Positions 18,425 to 27,393 of a stretch of 64,000 nucleotides of DNA are shown here, in pieces. The DNA lies in contig NZ_JASAOF010000003.1 in NCBI RefSeq assembly GCF_029952525.1, forward strand, positions 62,001-126,000. The letters run 5' to 3'. This DNA comes from Saccharopolyspora ipomoeae. Its GTDB lineage: Bacteria > Actinomycetota > Actinomycetes > Mycobacteriales > Pseudonocardiaceae. The stretch's first letter is position 1; the number at the start of each line of letters is the position of its first letter. The notes under the pieces were generated by a model, which was given only the letters and a program-made list of their open reading frames with translations, was not told the origin of the DNA and did not search any database. A program made the position numbers and the translations under genes.

Positions 18425-19377
18425 AGCGCCGCGAACCGCTCGGCGGCCCGGGCCAGGTCCTGGCGCAGCGCTTCCGGCACCAGGACCTCGGCTTCCGGCC
18501 CGAGCGCGAGGATCTGGGAGAACGCGACCTGCTGCGATTCGGCCTTGAAGGTGGTGCGGACCCAGCCGTGCTCGTCGGGTTCTCCGGCCCGCGCCTCGGC
18601 TCCGTCCACGGCGGCGGCGTCGATGGCGAAGCGCAGCCGGCGGAGTCCGGTGGGGCTCAAGCGAATCTCGACGTCGAGGGTGAGCAGCGAGCGCGCGAAC
18701 TCCTCGGCGGTGCGCTCCCAGAACTCGGCCAGGTCGAAGGTCTCGTCGCGAGCGAACTCCTCCCCCGCTGCGACCTCGGCGAACCGGTCGACCCGGTAGG
18801 TCCGGAACCGCCCGTCGCAGCGCGCCGCGAGGTACCAGGTCCCGGCCTTGAGGACGAGCCCGTGCGGTTCGAGCTCCCGCCGGACGACCCGGTCTCCGCG
18901 CCGGTAATCGGCGGTGATCCGCAGGTCGCCCCACACGGCCCGGCCGATCTCGGCCAGCGCGGCGGGCGTCTCGGCTTCCCGGAACCAGCGGGGCGCGTCG
19001 AGGTGGAACCGCTGCCCCACCCGCTCCGGCGCGTCCTGGAACGGCGGAGCCAGCGCAGCCGCGGTCTTGCGACGCGCCGCCTCCACGGCCTCCCCCAGGC
19101 CCATCTCGACCGCGGCCCCGGGCACCCCGGACAGGAACAGCGCCTCGGCCTCCCGCCGGTGCAACCCGGTCAGCTTCGACCGGTACCCGCCGAGCAACCG
19201 GTACCCGCCGGCCCGCCCCCGCTCGGCGTACACCGGCACCCCGGCCTCGGCCAACGCCAGCACGTCCCGGGCCACGGTCCGCTCGGACACCTCCAGCTCA
19301 CGCGCCAGCTCAGGCCCGGTCGCACACCCCCGCACCTGCAACAAGCACAACAACGACACCAACCGAGCCGCCCGCAC
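18415..19377 (-). CDS. WYL-domain transcriptional regulator (YafY type)
   Basis: 320 residues, GTG start. N-terminal HTH (residues 1-55, RELEVSERTVARDVLALAEAGVPVYAERG), central WYL domain (about 140-200, VVRRELEPHGLVLKAGTWYLAARCDGRF) and C-terminal WCX-like domain. Such proteins are ligand-sensing regulators, the ligand usually unknown. Tail-to-tail with the SDR gene, a frequent pairing for YafY regulators. The target could be the SDR or the upstream ABC operon; inference only. Confidence 0.88.
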   Translation of the reverse strand: MRAARLVSLLCLLQVRGCATGPELARELEVSERTVARDVLALAEAGVPVYAERGRAGGYRLLGGYRSKLTGLHRREAEALFLSGVPGAAVEMGLGEAVEAARRKTAAALAPPFQDAPERVGQRFHLDAPRWFREAETPAALAEIGRAVWGDLRITADYRRGDRVVRRELEPHGLVLKAGTWYLAARCDGRFRTYRVDRFAEVAAGEEFARDETFDLAEFWERTAEEFARSLLTLDVEIRLSPTGLRRLRFAIDAAAVDGAEARAGEPDEHGWVRTTFKAESQQVAFSQILALGPEAEVLVPEALRQDLARAAERFAALYR

Positions 19378-19429
19378 ACCCCCACGCTACGACCGACCCC
19401 CGACAGAGCGCGCCGCTCACCTCTCGAAC

Positions 19430-19524
19430 CCCGATTACGCCGGTAATCGGGTCCCCGAATACCGCCGTAATCCGGTACCCGAATACCGCCGTAATCCGGT
19501 ACCCGAATACGGCCGTAATCCGTG
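19430..19524. repeat. Tandem array of four 24-nt imperfect dyads
   Basis: Units start at 19430, 19454, 19478 and 19502. The first is a clean dyad (GATTAC-GCCG-GTAATC); units 2 and 3 are identical to each other and read CCCGAATACCGCCGTAATCC before a short GC spacer; the fourth has one change. Lies between the 3' end of the ABC permease and the 5' end of the WYL regulator. The GATTAC-NGCN-GTAATC core recurs at 35583-35680. Confidence 0.85.
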
Positions 19525-19545
19525 TTGTTGAGACTGCGTCGCTGT

Positions 19546-20340
19546 TCAGCGCAGGCCGGTGGTCTTGAGGGATTGGACGAGCCAGCGCTGCCCGAGGAGG
19601 AACACGAGGACCGTCGGCAGGGCGGCGAGAGCACCTGCGGCGATGACGTAGTGCATCTTCGAGGCGTACTGGCCTTGCAGGGAGGCGATGCCGACCTGGA
19701 CCACGCGCAGCGACTCGTCCTGGGCGACGGCGAGCGGCCAGAGGAACGAGTTCCAGTTCGCCAGGAAGAACAGCACCGCCAGAGCGGCCAGCATCGGTCG
19801 GCTCAGCGGTAGGACCACGTGCCAGTAGATGCGCCAGTGGCCACAGCCGTCCAGCTGGGCCGCGTCCTCCAGTTCGCGGGGGATGCCCAGGTAGAACTGC
19901 CGCAGCAGGAAGACGCCGAAGGCGTTGAACAGGCCCGGCACGATCAGCCCCGCGTAGGTGTCGACCAGGCCCAAGGCCCGCACGACCATGAACAGCGGCA
20001 CCAGAATCACCGGCAGCGAGATCAGCAACGTCGCCACCACCGAGGCGAACGCGACACCGCGTCCCCGGAACGACAGGCGGGCCAGCGCGTAGGCGGCCAT
20101 CGAGTGCAGGAACAGGGCGATGACGGTGACCGTGACCGCGACGAACGCGCTGTTGGCGAGGTAGCGCAGGAACGGCACCTCGGTGAGCACGTAGGCGACG
20201 TTGGCCAGGGTGAGCTCGTGCGGCCAGCCGAGGCTGTAGAGCTCCGACTCCGGCCGAAAAGCGCTGAGCAGGAACCACAGCAGCGGCGCGACCGTGCCGA
20301 AGGCGATCAGGTACGCGGCGAGCACCCGGACTCTAGGCAT
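19546..20340 (-). CDS. ABC sugar transporter permease (MalG/CUT1 type)
   Basis: 264 residues, six predicted membrane helices. The EAA loop that contacts the ATPase is visible (EDAAQLDGCGHWRIYWHVVLP). Second permease of a carbohydrate uptake system; its ATG overlaps the stop of the first permease by 8 bases. No ATPase gene is next to it, so it probably uses a shared MsiK-type ATPase, as is known for actinobacterial CUT1 importers. Confidence 0.92.
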   Translation of the reverse strand: MPRVRVLAAYLIAFGTVAPLLWFLLSAFRPESELYSLGWPHELTLANVAYVLTEVPFLRYLANSAFVAVTVTVIALFLHSMAAYALARLSFRGRGVAFASVVATLLISLPVILVPLFMVVRALGLVDTYAGLIVPGLFNAFGVFLLRQFYLGIPRELEDAAQLDGCGHWRIYWHVVLPLSRPMLAALAVLFFLANWNSFLWPLAVAQDESLRVVQVGIASLQGQYASKMHYVIAAGALAALPTVLVFLLGQRWLVQSLKTTGLR

Positions 20341-21211
20341 CGAACCGCCCTCCCCTGGTCAGCGCGAACAGGACTCCGGTGATCGCTCCCAGCGCGACGA
20401 CCAGCAGCGCGCAGATCGCCGAGGCGTAACCGAAGCGGCCGAACAGGAACGCCTGCTGGTAGGCGTAGTAGACGACCGTGGTGGTGGAGTTCGCCGGCCC
20501 GCCGGAGGTCAGCACGTAGACCAGGTCGAACACCTGCAGCCCGGTCACCGCGTTGATCAGCGAGGTGACCAGCACGAAGAAGCTAGTCGGCCGCAGCATC
20601 GGCCAGGTGACGTGCCGGAACCGCTGCCACGGCCCACCACCGTCCACAGTGGCCGCGTCGTAGTACTCGCGCGGGATGTCCTGCAGACCGCCCAGGAAGA
20701 TGAGCATCTGGTAGCCCATCAGGAACCACACGCTGATCAGCACCAGCGTGAGCAGCGCCAGCGTCGGATCACCGAGCCAGGACACCTCGTCGAGACCGGT
20801 CAGCTTCGCCACCGCGCCGGTCTTGTCGGTGAGCAGGAACTGCCACAGCAGACCGATCACCACCAGGCTCACGGCGTTGGGCAGGAACAGCGCCGCCCGC
20901 ACCACCGCCACGCCCGGGAAGTGGTCCGAGACGAGCAGCGCCAGGCCGAGCCCGGCGAAGAACGCCAGCGGCACGAACAGCACCGCGTAGCCGATCGTGA
21001 TGCCGAAGCTCTTCCACAGCAGACCGTCCCCGATCATCAGGCGGAAGTTCTCCAGACCGGCCCACTCGATGTTGCCGAAGCCGTCGACCTGGAAGAAGCC
21101 CACGAGCAGCGCCAGCAGCGCGGGCAGGGCGATGAACAGCAGCAGCCCCAGCGCGTCCGGCGCCAGGAACGCGGCTGCGGCGGGGGCGTCGGAACTCCTC
21201 GTGCGGCTCAA
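20333..21211 (-). CDS. ABC sugar transporter permease (MalF/CUT1 type)
   Basis: 292 residues with a TTG start overlapping the stop of the binding-protein gene (TTGA). Six transmembrane helices and the EAA-type loop EYYDAATVDGGGPWQRFRHVTWPML. Partner of the permease at 19546. The substrate is not evident; CUT1 systems take oligosaccharides, glycerol-phosphates and sugar polyols. Confidence 0.92.
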   Translation of the reverse strand: MSRTRSSDAPAAAAFLAPDALGLLLFIALPALLALLVGFFQVDGFGNIEWAGLENFRLMIGDGLLWKSFGITIGYAVLFVPLAFFAGLGLALLVSDHFPGVAVVRAALFLPNAVSLVVIGLLWQFLLTDKTGAVAKLTGLDEVSWLGDPTLALLTLVLISVWFLMGYQMLIFLGGLQDIPREYYDAATVDGGGPWQRFRHVTWPMLRPTSFFVLVTSLINAVTGLQVFDLVYVLTSGGPANSTTTVVYYAYQQAFLFGRFGYASAICALLVVALGAITGVLFALTRGGRFDA

Positions 21212-22527
21212 TTGATCTGCGCTCCGTCGTAGGTGGACAGGAACGTGTCGATCTGCTCGGCGGCCGCTCCGGCGGCTCCGGCCGGGTCACCGCCGCCGAG
21301 GTGGCAGGACTGCAGCGCGTCGGAGACGGCGCGGTAGACCTCCGGCGGGTAGCGCGGCTCCGGGCGGGCCTGCGCCATCACCTCGTCGGCGAAGACGCGC
21401 ATCGGGCCGTCGTCGAACGCACCGCGCTCCTCGGCCGCGCGCCGCACGGAGTGGCGGGGCGGGATGTTGGTCTTGGCGACGGTGTTCCAGCGGCGCATCC
21501 GCTCGATGCACGACGGATCGGCCGATCCCAGCGCCCAGACGACGAACTCCGCTGCTGCGTCGGCGTTCTCGCTCATCGCGTTGGCGACCATCGCCCAGCT
21601 TCCCAGCGCGGTCGTGTAGGTGCCGCCCGGCGGGGTGGGCATGGGCAGGACGCCGTAGCGGAAATCCGGTGCCTGCTCGGCGATCTCGGCGATGCCCCAG
21701 ATGCCGAGGTGCTGCATGGCGCAGTAGCCGTCGGCGATGTTGGAGATCGAGTCGTTGCCGCCGGTCCCCCGCACTCGACGAGGTGCGACGCCGCGAGTGA
21801 CGGTGTCCTGCCAGAACTTCAGCGCCCGGTGGACTTCCGGGCTGTCGAAGGCGGAACTGCGGTGGTCGGGACTGAAGACTTCACCGCCGGCCATCCACAT
21901 GGACTGGTAGAACGTGAAGTTTTCGTAGTAACCGGGGTTGGTCTCCAGGAGCAGGCCGAAGCGGTCCCGGTTCGTCAGGCGCTGGGACAGCTCCAGGAGC
22001 TGATCCCAGGTGCGCGGCAGGTCGCCTTCCGAGAGGCGTTCCTGCTCGAGGATCTCCTCGCTGTAGAACAGCGCCAGCGGCTCGATCTCCATCGGCAGCC
22101 CGTAGATCCGGCCGTCGACGAGCCGGGTCTCCATCACCTGCGGCAGGAAGTCCGCGCGCACCGCCGGGTCCAGGTGCGGGGTGAGGTCGGCGAGCGCTCC
22201 GCCGTTGTAGTAGCGCAGGAAATCGCCGGGGCTCAGCAGGAACACGTCCGGTCCGGCTCCGGCGCTGAACGACGTCTGCAGGGTCGGGCCGGACTTGTAG
22301 TCCTTGTTCGGGACGTAGCGCAGCCGGACCTTGATGTCGTGGGTGTCGTTCCACTCCTCGGCGAGCCGCACGAACCAGTCGCTCTGCGACTTCTGCTGCC
22401 CGCCGGGACCGTAGAAGTTCCACAGGCTCAGCTCGCGGGGTTTCGGCGCGCAGCTCACCAGCGCGGGCCCGGCCGCTGCTGCGGCCATGCCTCCTAAGAA
22501 CGTCCGACGCCCCACCGATCCGGTCAC
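21208..22527 (-). CDS. ABC transporter substrate-binding lipoprotein, family 1
   Basis: 439 residues, GTG start. The N-terminus has a twin-arginine motif (GRRTFLGG) and lipobox LVSC, so it is likely a Tat-exported lipoprotein. The rest is a type I extracellular sugar-binding fold (LSLWNFYGPGG, AGAGPDVFLLSPGDFLRYYNGG, IYGLPMEIEPLALFYSEEI). First gene of the importer operon. Substrate unknown; the tryptophan- and tyrosine-rich cleft regions favour a sugar. Confidence 0.92.
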   Translation of the reverse strand: MTGSVGRRTFLGGMAAAAAGPALVSCAPKPRELSLWNFYGPGGQQKSQSDWFVRLAEEWNDTHDIKVRLRYVPNKDYKSGPTLQTSFSAGAGPDVFLLSPGDFLRYYNGGALADLTPHLDPAVRADFLPQVMETRLVDGRIYGLPMEIEPLALFYSEEILEQERLSEGDLPRTWDQLLELSQRLTNRDRFGLLLETNPGYYENFTFYQSMWMAGGEVFSPDHRSSAFDSPEVHRALKFWQDTVTRGVAPRRVRGTGGNDSISNIADGYCAMQHLGIWGIAEIAEQAPDFRYGVLPMPTPPGGTYTTALGSWAMVANAMSENADAAAEFVVWALGSADPSCIERMRRWNTVAKTNIPPRHSVRRAAEERGAFDDGPMRVFADEVMAQARPEPRYPPEVYRAVSDALQSCHLGGGDPAGAAGAAAEQIDTFLSTYDGAQIN

Positions 22528-22627
22528 TCGACCACCCCCAGCAGCCCAGCAAACGATTACCAGGCACGCTAGGTGGCCGCGATCACGCCGTCAATCCGCT
22601 CTCCGAGTGGGAGCCCTGCCGGGCCGC

Positions 22628-22697
22628 GGACAGTTTTAGCCATAATTGACCGGACAAAAGGGACATTGATCATGGGTGATTATGGCTAAAACTGTCC
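22628..22697. repeat. Conserved-loop hairpin, family A copy 1
   Basis: Perfect 19-bp arms (22628-22646 / 22679-22697) enclose a 32-nt loop at 22647-22678. The loop, which begins TGACCGGACAAAAGGG and ends GATCATGGGTG, is identical to that at 51921-51952 although the arms differ. The arm begins GGACAGTTTTAGCC; GACAGTTTTAGCCATAA is shared with the copy at 60544. Located between the 3' end of nos and the 5' end of the binding-protein gene. Confidence 0.85.
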
Positions 22698-22770
22698 ACT
22701 GGTGCGCACCTCGGGGCCCGGAACGCCGATGCCGACGGGATGGAGGCCGCAGCCGCGCACGAGCTTCGGC

Positions 22771-24018
22771 TCAGGCGAAGGCGGGTGGGCCTCCGGTGAG
22801 GGCTCGGTGGGTGGCGTCGTCGTCTCCGAAGTAGTTGGGGCCCGGGGCTTCCTCGTCGTAGTAGCGGTGGAAGACCGGGGTTTGGGAGCCCGACATCGGG
22901 GGGACGATCCAGGACCAGTCGACAGGGCACTTGCGGCCCGCCGACTCCTCCTTGGCCAGGTGCGTGAGGAAGCGGTGGGATTCCGTGTGGTGGTCGGTGA
23001 TCGTCACGCCCGCCTGGTGGTAGGAGTGCAGGACGGCGCGGTTGAGCTCGACCACCGCGCGGTCGCGCCAGAGGGTGTCCTCCCGCGAGGTGTCCAGGCC
23101 GAGCCGCTCGGCCACCACCGGGACCAGGTTGTAGCGGTCGGTGTCGCCGAAGTTGCGGGCGCCGATCTCGGTTCCCATGTACCAGCCGTTGAACGGGGCT
23201 GCCGGGTACGAGATGCCGCCGATGCGCAACCGCATGTTGCTGATCACCGGGACGCCGTGCCAGCGCAGTCCGAGCTCGGCGAACCACGGCAGCTCCGGGT
23301 GCGTGATCGGCACCTCGTGCACCGCGTCCGGGGGCAGCGCGAACATGTGCGCGCCCTCCTCGCGGGTCTCCACCACCAGCGGCAGCGCGTCGAACCCGCT
23401 GCGCGCGGCCGGGGGCCGCCAGCCGAAGCCGGTGACGGCCTCGGTGAAGCGGGTGTAGCGGGGGTCGCCGAGCACCGATCCGTCGGAGTTGCGGTAGCCG
23501 GCGTAGCGGATGAGCTGCTCGTTCCAGATCCGCGGCGCCGGGCGCTGCGGGGTCTCCGGCGGGAAGACGCTGATCACCGGGCGGATCTTGCCGCCGTTGG
23601 TGGCCATCCGCAGGTGCTCGACGCAGTGCGCGGCCACACCGGAGACGGTGTGCACGTCGCGCAGGTCGCGGACCTTGAGGCTGCGCCAGTACAACCGGCC
23701 GATGCAGCGAGCGCTGTTGCGCCAGGCCACCTTCGCGCCGTAGGCCAGCTCGTCGGGGGTGTGCCGGTAGGTTCCGGTCGTGTCGACCTCGTAGCGCATC
23801 CGCGCGAGCCGCTGCTGGACCGGGGCGTCGACGCGGTTCTCGGCGTGGAACAGCCGCAGGAACTCCTCCGCCTCGGCGAGGTCGACCGCAGGCGCCCGGG
23901 GCGCGGGCGGCGGAGGAGGGGGCACGGGTCGTAAGCGGCGGGTTCGCTCCGCCGCACCGGCACCTCCGGAGAAGACCGCCTCCGGCGCTTCACCACTCAC
24001 CCTGAACACGCTGCACAC
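22771..24018 (-). CDS. nos: Bacterial nitric oxide synthase oxygenase
   Basis: Up to 415 residues. Oxygenase-only NOS that makes NO and citrulline from arginine using outside reductases. Visible: heme-thiolate motif AWRNSARCIGR (Cys about 105), substrate glutamate in FNGWYMGTEIGARNFGD (Glu about 284) and C-terminal tryptophan motif CPVDWSWIVPP. The N-terminal 45 residues are a Pro/Ala-rich extension not needed for the fold. No good ribosome site supports the GTG at 24018; in-frame GTGs lie at 24009 and 24000. The gene begins only about 50 bases after ftsQ, where ftsZ would be expected, so it may be read with the mur-fts operon. Confidence 0.93.
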   Translation of the reverse strand: MCSVFRVSGEAPEAVFSGGAGAAERTRRLRPVPPPPPPAPRAPAVDLAEAEEFLRLFHAENRVDAPVQQRLARMRYEVDTTGTYRHTPDELAYGAKVAWRNSARCIGRLYWRSLKVRDLRDVHTVSGVAAHCVEHLRMATNGGKIRPVISVFPPETPQRPAPRIWNEQLIRYAGYRNSDGSVLGDPRYTRFTEAVTGFGWRPPAARSGFDALPLVVETREEGAHMFALPPDAVHEVPITHPELPWFAELGLRWHGVPVISNMRLRIGGISYPAAPFNGWYMGTEIGARNFGDTDRYNLVPVVAERLGLDTSREDTLWRDRAVVELNRAVLHSYHQAGVTITDHHTESHRFLTHLAKEESAGRKCPVDWSWIVPPMSGSQTPVFHRYYDEEAPGPNYFGDDDATHRALTGGPPAFA

Positions 24019-24068
24019 GGTAGCGCGAGCGGAACGATCTTGATCCGGTGCCGTTCGCTGACGGCCGT

Positions 24069-24794
24069 TCAGGCCACCGTGGGCAGCGCGGGCGTCGTAA
24101 CGTCGTAGACCTTGCCGGGGCGGGTCAGCAGCGGCGGCAGGATCTGCGCCTTGCGCGCGGTCTCCTTCAGCGGGCCCCAGTCGACGCTGCGCCCCTCGGT
24201 GAGCTCCAGCTTCAGGTCGTCCGGGCCCTCCGCGACCACCGCGCGGACCTCCGCGCGCACCGGGACCGGCAGCGCGACCAGCACCGACAGGGCGGCGCGG
24301 GTGGTGGGGTCGTCGGCGGCGGCCTTCGGCGCGCGCAGCTCCGGGACCCCCGGAGGCGGGGCGGCGACGGTCTCGAACGGCACCCCGGCCACGTCGAGCA
24401 GCCGGACGCCGTCGGTGGCGCGGAAGTAGGCCGCAGGGACCCGCTCGGTGACCTGGATGCGGACCGTGGACGGCCAGTCCAGGACCGTCTGCGAGTCGGC
24501 GATCTTCGGCAGCGCGCGCAGGTTCTCGCGGATCTTCGCCGGATCCACCCGCAGCATCGGCGTGCCCTCGGTGACCTCCGCGGCCTGCAGCACCTTCTCG
24601 GAGTCCAGGCCCTGGTTGCCCTCGACCTGCACCGAGCGCACGCCCAGCAGCGGCGAGAAGTAGACGACGAGGAACCCGACGGTCGCCACCGCCAGCAAGC
24701 CCGGCAGCAGGAAGCGCCGCCAGGCCGGAGCGGGCGGCGCGCTCCGGCGCACCGGGCGGCGCCGCGCTCGCTCCGCCGCGCTCCGCTCGGTCAC
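24069..24794 (-). CDS. ftsQ: Cell division protein FtsQ
   Basis: 241 residues. Bitopic divisome protein: basic cytoplasmic tail (1-25), membrane helix (26-48), POTRA domain (50-120, [23 protein letters not shown]) and FtsQ beta domain. GTG start overlaps the murC stop as GTGA. In most relatives the next gene is ftsZ; here it is nos. Confidence 0.95.
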   Translation of the reverse strand: MTERSAAERARRRPVRRSAPPAPAWRRFLLPGLLAVATVGFLVVYFSPLLGVRSVQVEGNQGLDSEKVLQAAEVTEGTPMLRVDPAKIRENLRALPKIADSQTVLDWPSTVRIQVTERVPAAYFRATDGVRLLDVAGVPFETVAAPPPGVPELRAPKAAADDPTTRAALSVLVALPVPVRAEVRAVVAEGPDDLKLELTEGRSVDWGPLKETARKAQILPPLLTRPGKVYDVTTPALPTVA

Positions 24795-26248
24795 CCCTGC
24801 TCCTCCCCGTTGCCGTTGCCGCCGGAACCGGCGGCCCGGTCGAGTTCGCCGAGGATCTCGGGGCCGAGCATGGTCACGTCACCGGCGCCCATCGTCAGCA
24901 CCAGGTCACCGGGCCGCACGAGGCCCGCGACGCGCGGTCCCGCGTCGGTGAACGACGGCTCGAAGTGCACGTGCTCGCCCGGCAGCGGGATGGCGTCGGA
25001 GATGAGCTTGCCGGTCACGCCCGGCTGCGGGTCCTCGCGGGCGCCGTAGACGTCGAGCACGACGACCTCGTCGGCCAGGCCCAGGGCCTCGGCGAACTCG
25101 GCCGCGAACGTCGCGGTGCGGGAGAACAGGTGCGGCTGGAACACCACGACGACCCGGCCTGCACCGGCGACCGGGCGGGCGGCGCGCAGCTGCGCGGCCA
25201 CCTCGGTCGGGTGGTGGGCGTAGTCGTCGTAGACGCGGATGCCGTTGACGCGGCCCTTGAACTCGAAACGGCGCCGCACGCCGCCGAAAGCGGCGAGGCC
25301 CTCCAGCATGCCCTCGATCGGGGCTCCGAGCTCCAGACCGGCCAGCAGCGCGGCGACGGCGTTGCCCGCCATGTGCTCGCCGGGGACCGCGACCCGCACG
25401 TCGATCGGCTCGGGGGCCACGCCCACCAGCTCGACGGACACGACGCCGACGCCGTGCTCGGCGCGGTAGCCGGTCAGCCGCGCGTCGCCGTCGGCGCTGG
25501 CGCCGGAGCCGTAGCGGCGGACCCGCAGACCGGCGGATTCGGCCTTCCCGGCGAGGGTTTCGGCACCCGGGTCGTCGGAGCACACGATGAGCACGCCGCC
25601 GGGTTCGATGCGGCCGATGAAGTCCTCGAAGACCTTCGTGTAGGCCTCGGCGGTGCCGTGGTGGTCGAGGTGGTCGGGTTCGACGTTGGTCACCACGGCC
25701 ACCGACGGCGCGAAGGACAGGAACGACCCGTCGCTCTCGTCGGCCTCGGCGACGAAGATGCCGCCGTCGCCGTGGTGCGCGTTGGCGCCGGACTCGTTGA
25801 GGTCGCCGCCGATGGCGAAAGACGGGTCCATCCGGCAGTGCTGCAGGGCGACGGTGAGCATCGACGTCGTCGAGGTCTTGCCGTGGGTTCCGGCGACGCA
25901 GGCGACGCGGTGGTCGGCCATCAGCCCGGCCAGCGCCTCGGCCCGGCGCAGCACGGTGATGCCGCGGTCCTCGGCGGCGACGAGCTCGGGGTTGTCCTGC
26001 CGGATCGCGGTGGAGACCACCACGGCGGTCGGTTCCTGTTCGAGCAGGTCGAGGTTCTCCGCGTGGTGCCCGATCCCGATGCCGGCGCCCTGGGCGCGCA
26101 GCGCCATGACGGTCCGGGAGTCGCGGGCGTCGGAGCCGGAGACCTGGCGTCCCCGGGCGAGCAGGATGCGGGCGATGCCGCTCATCCCGGCGCCGCCGAT
26201 GCCCACGAGGTGGACCCGCTCCAGCAGTCGGTCCATGTCGGCGGTCAT
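24791..26248 (-). CDS. murC: UDP-N-acetylmuramate--L-alanine ligase MurC
   Basis: 485 residues. Adds L-Ala to UDP-MurNAc in cytoplasmic peptidoglycan synthesis. N-terminal UDP-binding [21 protein letters not shown]-loop [11 protein letters not shown], Mur ligase [10 protein letters not shown] and [12 protein letters not shown] start overlaps the murG stop as ATGA. Confidence 0.97.
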   Translation of the reverse strand: MTADMDRLLERVHLVGIGGAGMSGIARILLARGRQVSGSDARDSRTVMALRAQGAGIGIGHHAENLDLLEQEPTAVVVSTAIRQDNPELVAAEDRGITVLRRAEALAGLMADHRVACVAGTHGKTSTTSMLTVALQHCRMDPSFAIGGDLNESGANAHHGDGGIFVAEADESDGSFLSFAPSVAVVTNVEPDHLDHHGTAEAYTKVFEDFIGRIEPGGVLIVCSDDPGAETLAGKAESAGLRVRRYGSGASADGDARLTGYRAEHGVGVVSVELVGVAPEPIDVRVAVPGEHMAGNAVAALLAGLELGAPIEGMLEGLAAFGGVRRRFEFKGRVNGIRVYDDYAHHPTEVAAQLRAARPVAGAGRVVVVFQPHLFSRTATFAAEFAEALGLADEVVVLDVYGAREDPQPGVTGKLISDAIPLPGEHVHFEPSFTDAGPRVAGLVRPGDLVLTMGAGDVTMLGPEILGELDRAAGSGGNGNGEEQG

Positions 26249-27393
26249 TGACCCGCCACCTCCATCACGATGCGGGCGAGCACCTGGTCGGCCTCGCGGT
26301 GACCGCTGCCCATGGTCGCCTGGCTCATCATCTGCAGCCGCTGCGGGTCGAGCGCCATCGGGATGATCTCGTCGATGACGCGCTGCGGGGTCAGTTCGCC
26401 GTCGGCGATGAGCCGGGCGCCGCCGTTGCTGACGACGGGCTGGGCGTTGAGCGCCTGCTCGCCGTTGCCGTGCGGCAGCGGTACGAACACCGCGGGCAGG
26501 CCGATGGCGGAGACCTCGGCGACGGTCATCGCGCCGGAGCGGCACACGACCAGGTCGGCGGCGGCGTAGGCGAGGTCCATCTGCTCCAGGTAGGGCACGG
26601 TCCGGTAGATCGGGGCGCCCATGACCTGCTGGATGGCGACGCTGTTCTTCGGCCCGTGCGCGTGCAGCACGCCGATGCCCGCGCGGCCGAGGGCCTGCGC
26701 GGCGCCGGAGAAGGCGGTGTTGAGGGTCTGCGCGCCCTGCGACCCGCCGAAGACCAGGATCGTCGGGGCGTGCGGGTGCAGCCCGAAGTGCTGGCGCGCC
26801 TGCATCCGCAGCTTCCAGCGGTCCAGGCGGGTGATCGACTCGCGCAGCGGGATGCCGATGGTCTGAGCGCCGGGCAGTCCGCTGTCCGGGGTGGCGGACA
26901 GGACTCGAGCGGCGAGCTTGGCGCCGACCTTGTTGGCCAGGCCCGCGCGCGCGTTGGCCTCGTGCACCACGATCGGCACCCGGCCGCGGGCGGCGAGGTA
27001 GGCGGGCAGCGAGACGTAGCCGCCGAAGCCGACGACCACGTGCGCCCCGACCTTGTCGAGCACGTCGCGGGTCTGGTGGACCGACTCGCGGACCTTCAGC
27101 GGCAGCTTGAGCAGGTCGGCGTTGGGCTTGCGGGGCATGGGCACCGGCGGGATCAGCTCCAGCGGGTAGCCCCGGGCCGGGACCAGCCGGTTCTCCAGGC
27201 CGCGTTCGGTGCCCAGCGCGGTGATCTGCGCGTCGGGGCGGACGCGTCGTACCGCGTCGGCCAGCGCCAGGGCCGGTTCGATGTGCCCCGCGGTGCCGCC
27301 TCCCGCGACCACCACCGACAGTCGGCGCGTGCCCATCGCAGCGCCCTGCGGCGCACCCATGTGCTGGATGCGGACCGTCTGGTCCCCGCTCAA
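26245..27393 (-). CDS. murG: Undecaprenyldiphospho-muramoylpentapeptide GlcNAc transferase MurG
   Basis: 382 residues from a TTG at 27393 that overlaps the ftsW stop (TTGA) and follows GAGGAGG; ATG codons at 27360 and 27336 are alternatives, the last giving a more usual N-terminus ([18 protein letters not shown]). GT-B glycosyltransferase making lipid II from lipid I at the membrane face. Glycine-rich GGGTAGH loop, [23 protein letters not shown] and the C-terminal donor site [10 protein letters not shown] are all present. Confidence 0.93.
   Translation of the reverse strand: MSGDQTVRIQHMGAPQGAAMGTRRLSVVVAGGGTAGHIEPALALADAVRRVRPDAQITALGTERGLENRLVPARGYPLELIPPVPMPRKPNADLLKLPLKVRESVHQTRDVLDKVGAHVVVGFGGYVSLPAYLAARGRVPIVVHEANARAGLANKVGAKLAARVLSATPDSGLPGAQTIGIPLRESITRLDRWKLRMQARQHFGLHPHAPTILVFGGSQGAQTLNTAFSGAAQALGRAGIGVLHAHGPKNSVAIQQVMGAPIYRTVPYLEQMDLAYAAADLVVCRSGAMTVAEVSAIGLPAVFVPLPHGNGEQALNAQPVVSNGGARLIADGELTPQRVIDEIIPMALDPQRLQMMSQATMGSGHREADQVLARIVMEVAGQ

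Noticed and set aside
19430..19524. CRISPR array
   Set aside because: Units are tandem with short similar spacers rather than unique spacers of 30 nt or more, and no cas genes are present.
22647..22678. Promoter inside the conserved loop (TTGACC at its edge)
   Set aside because: A -35-like box is present but no acceptable -10 is at the right distance, and both flanking genes end or have other sites.
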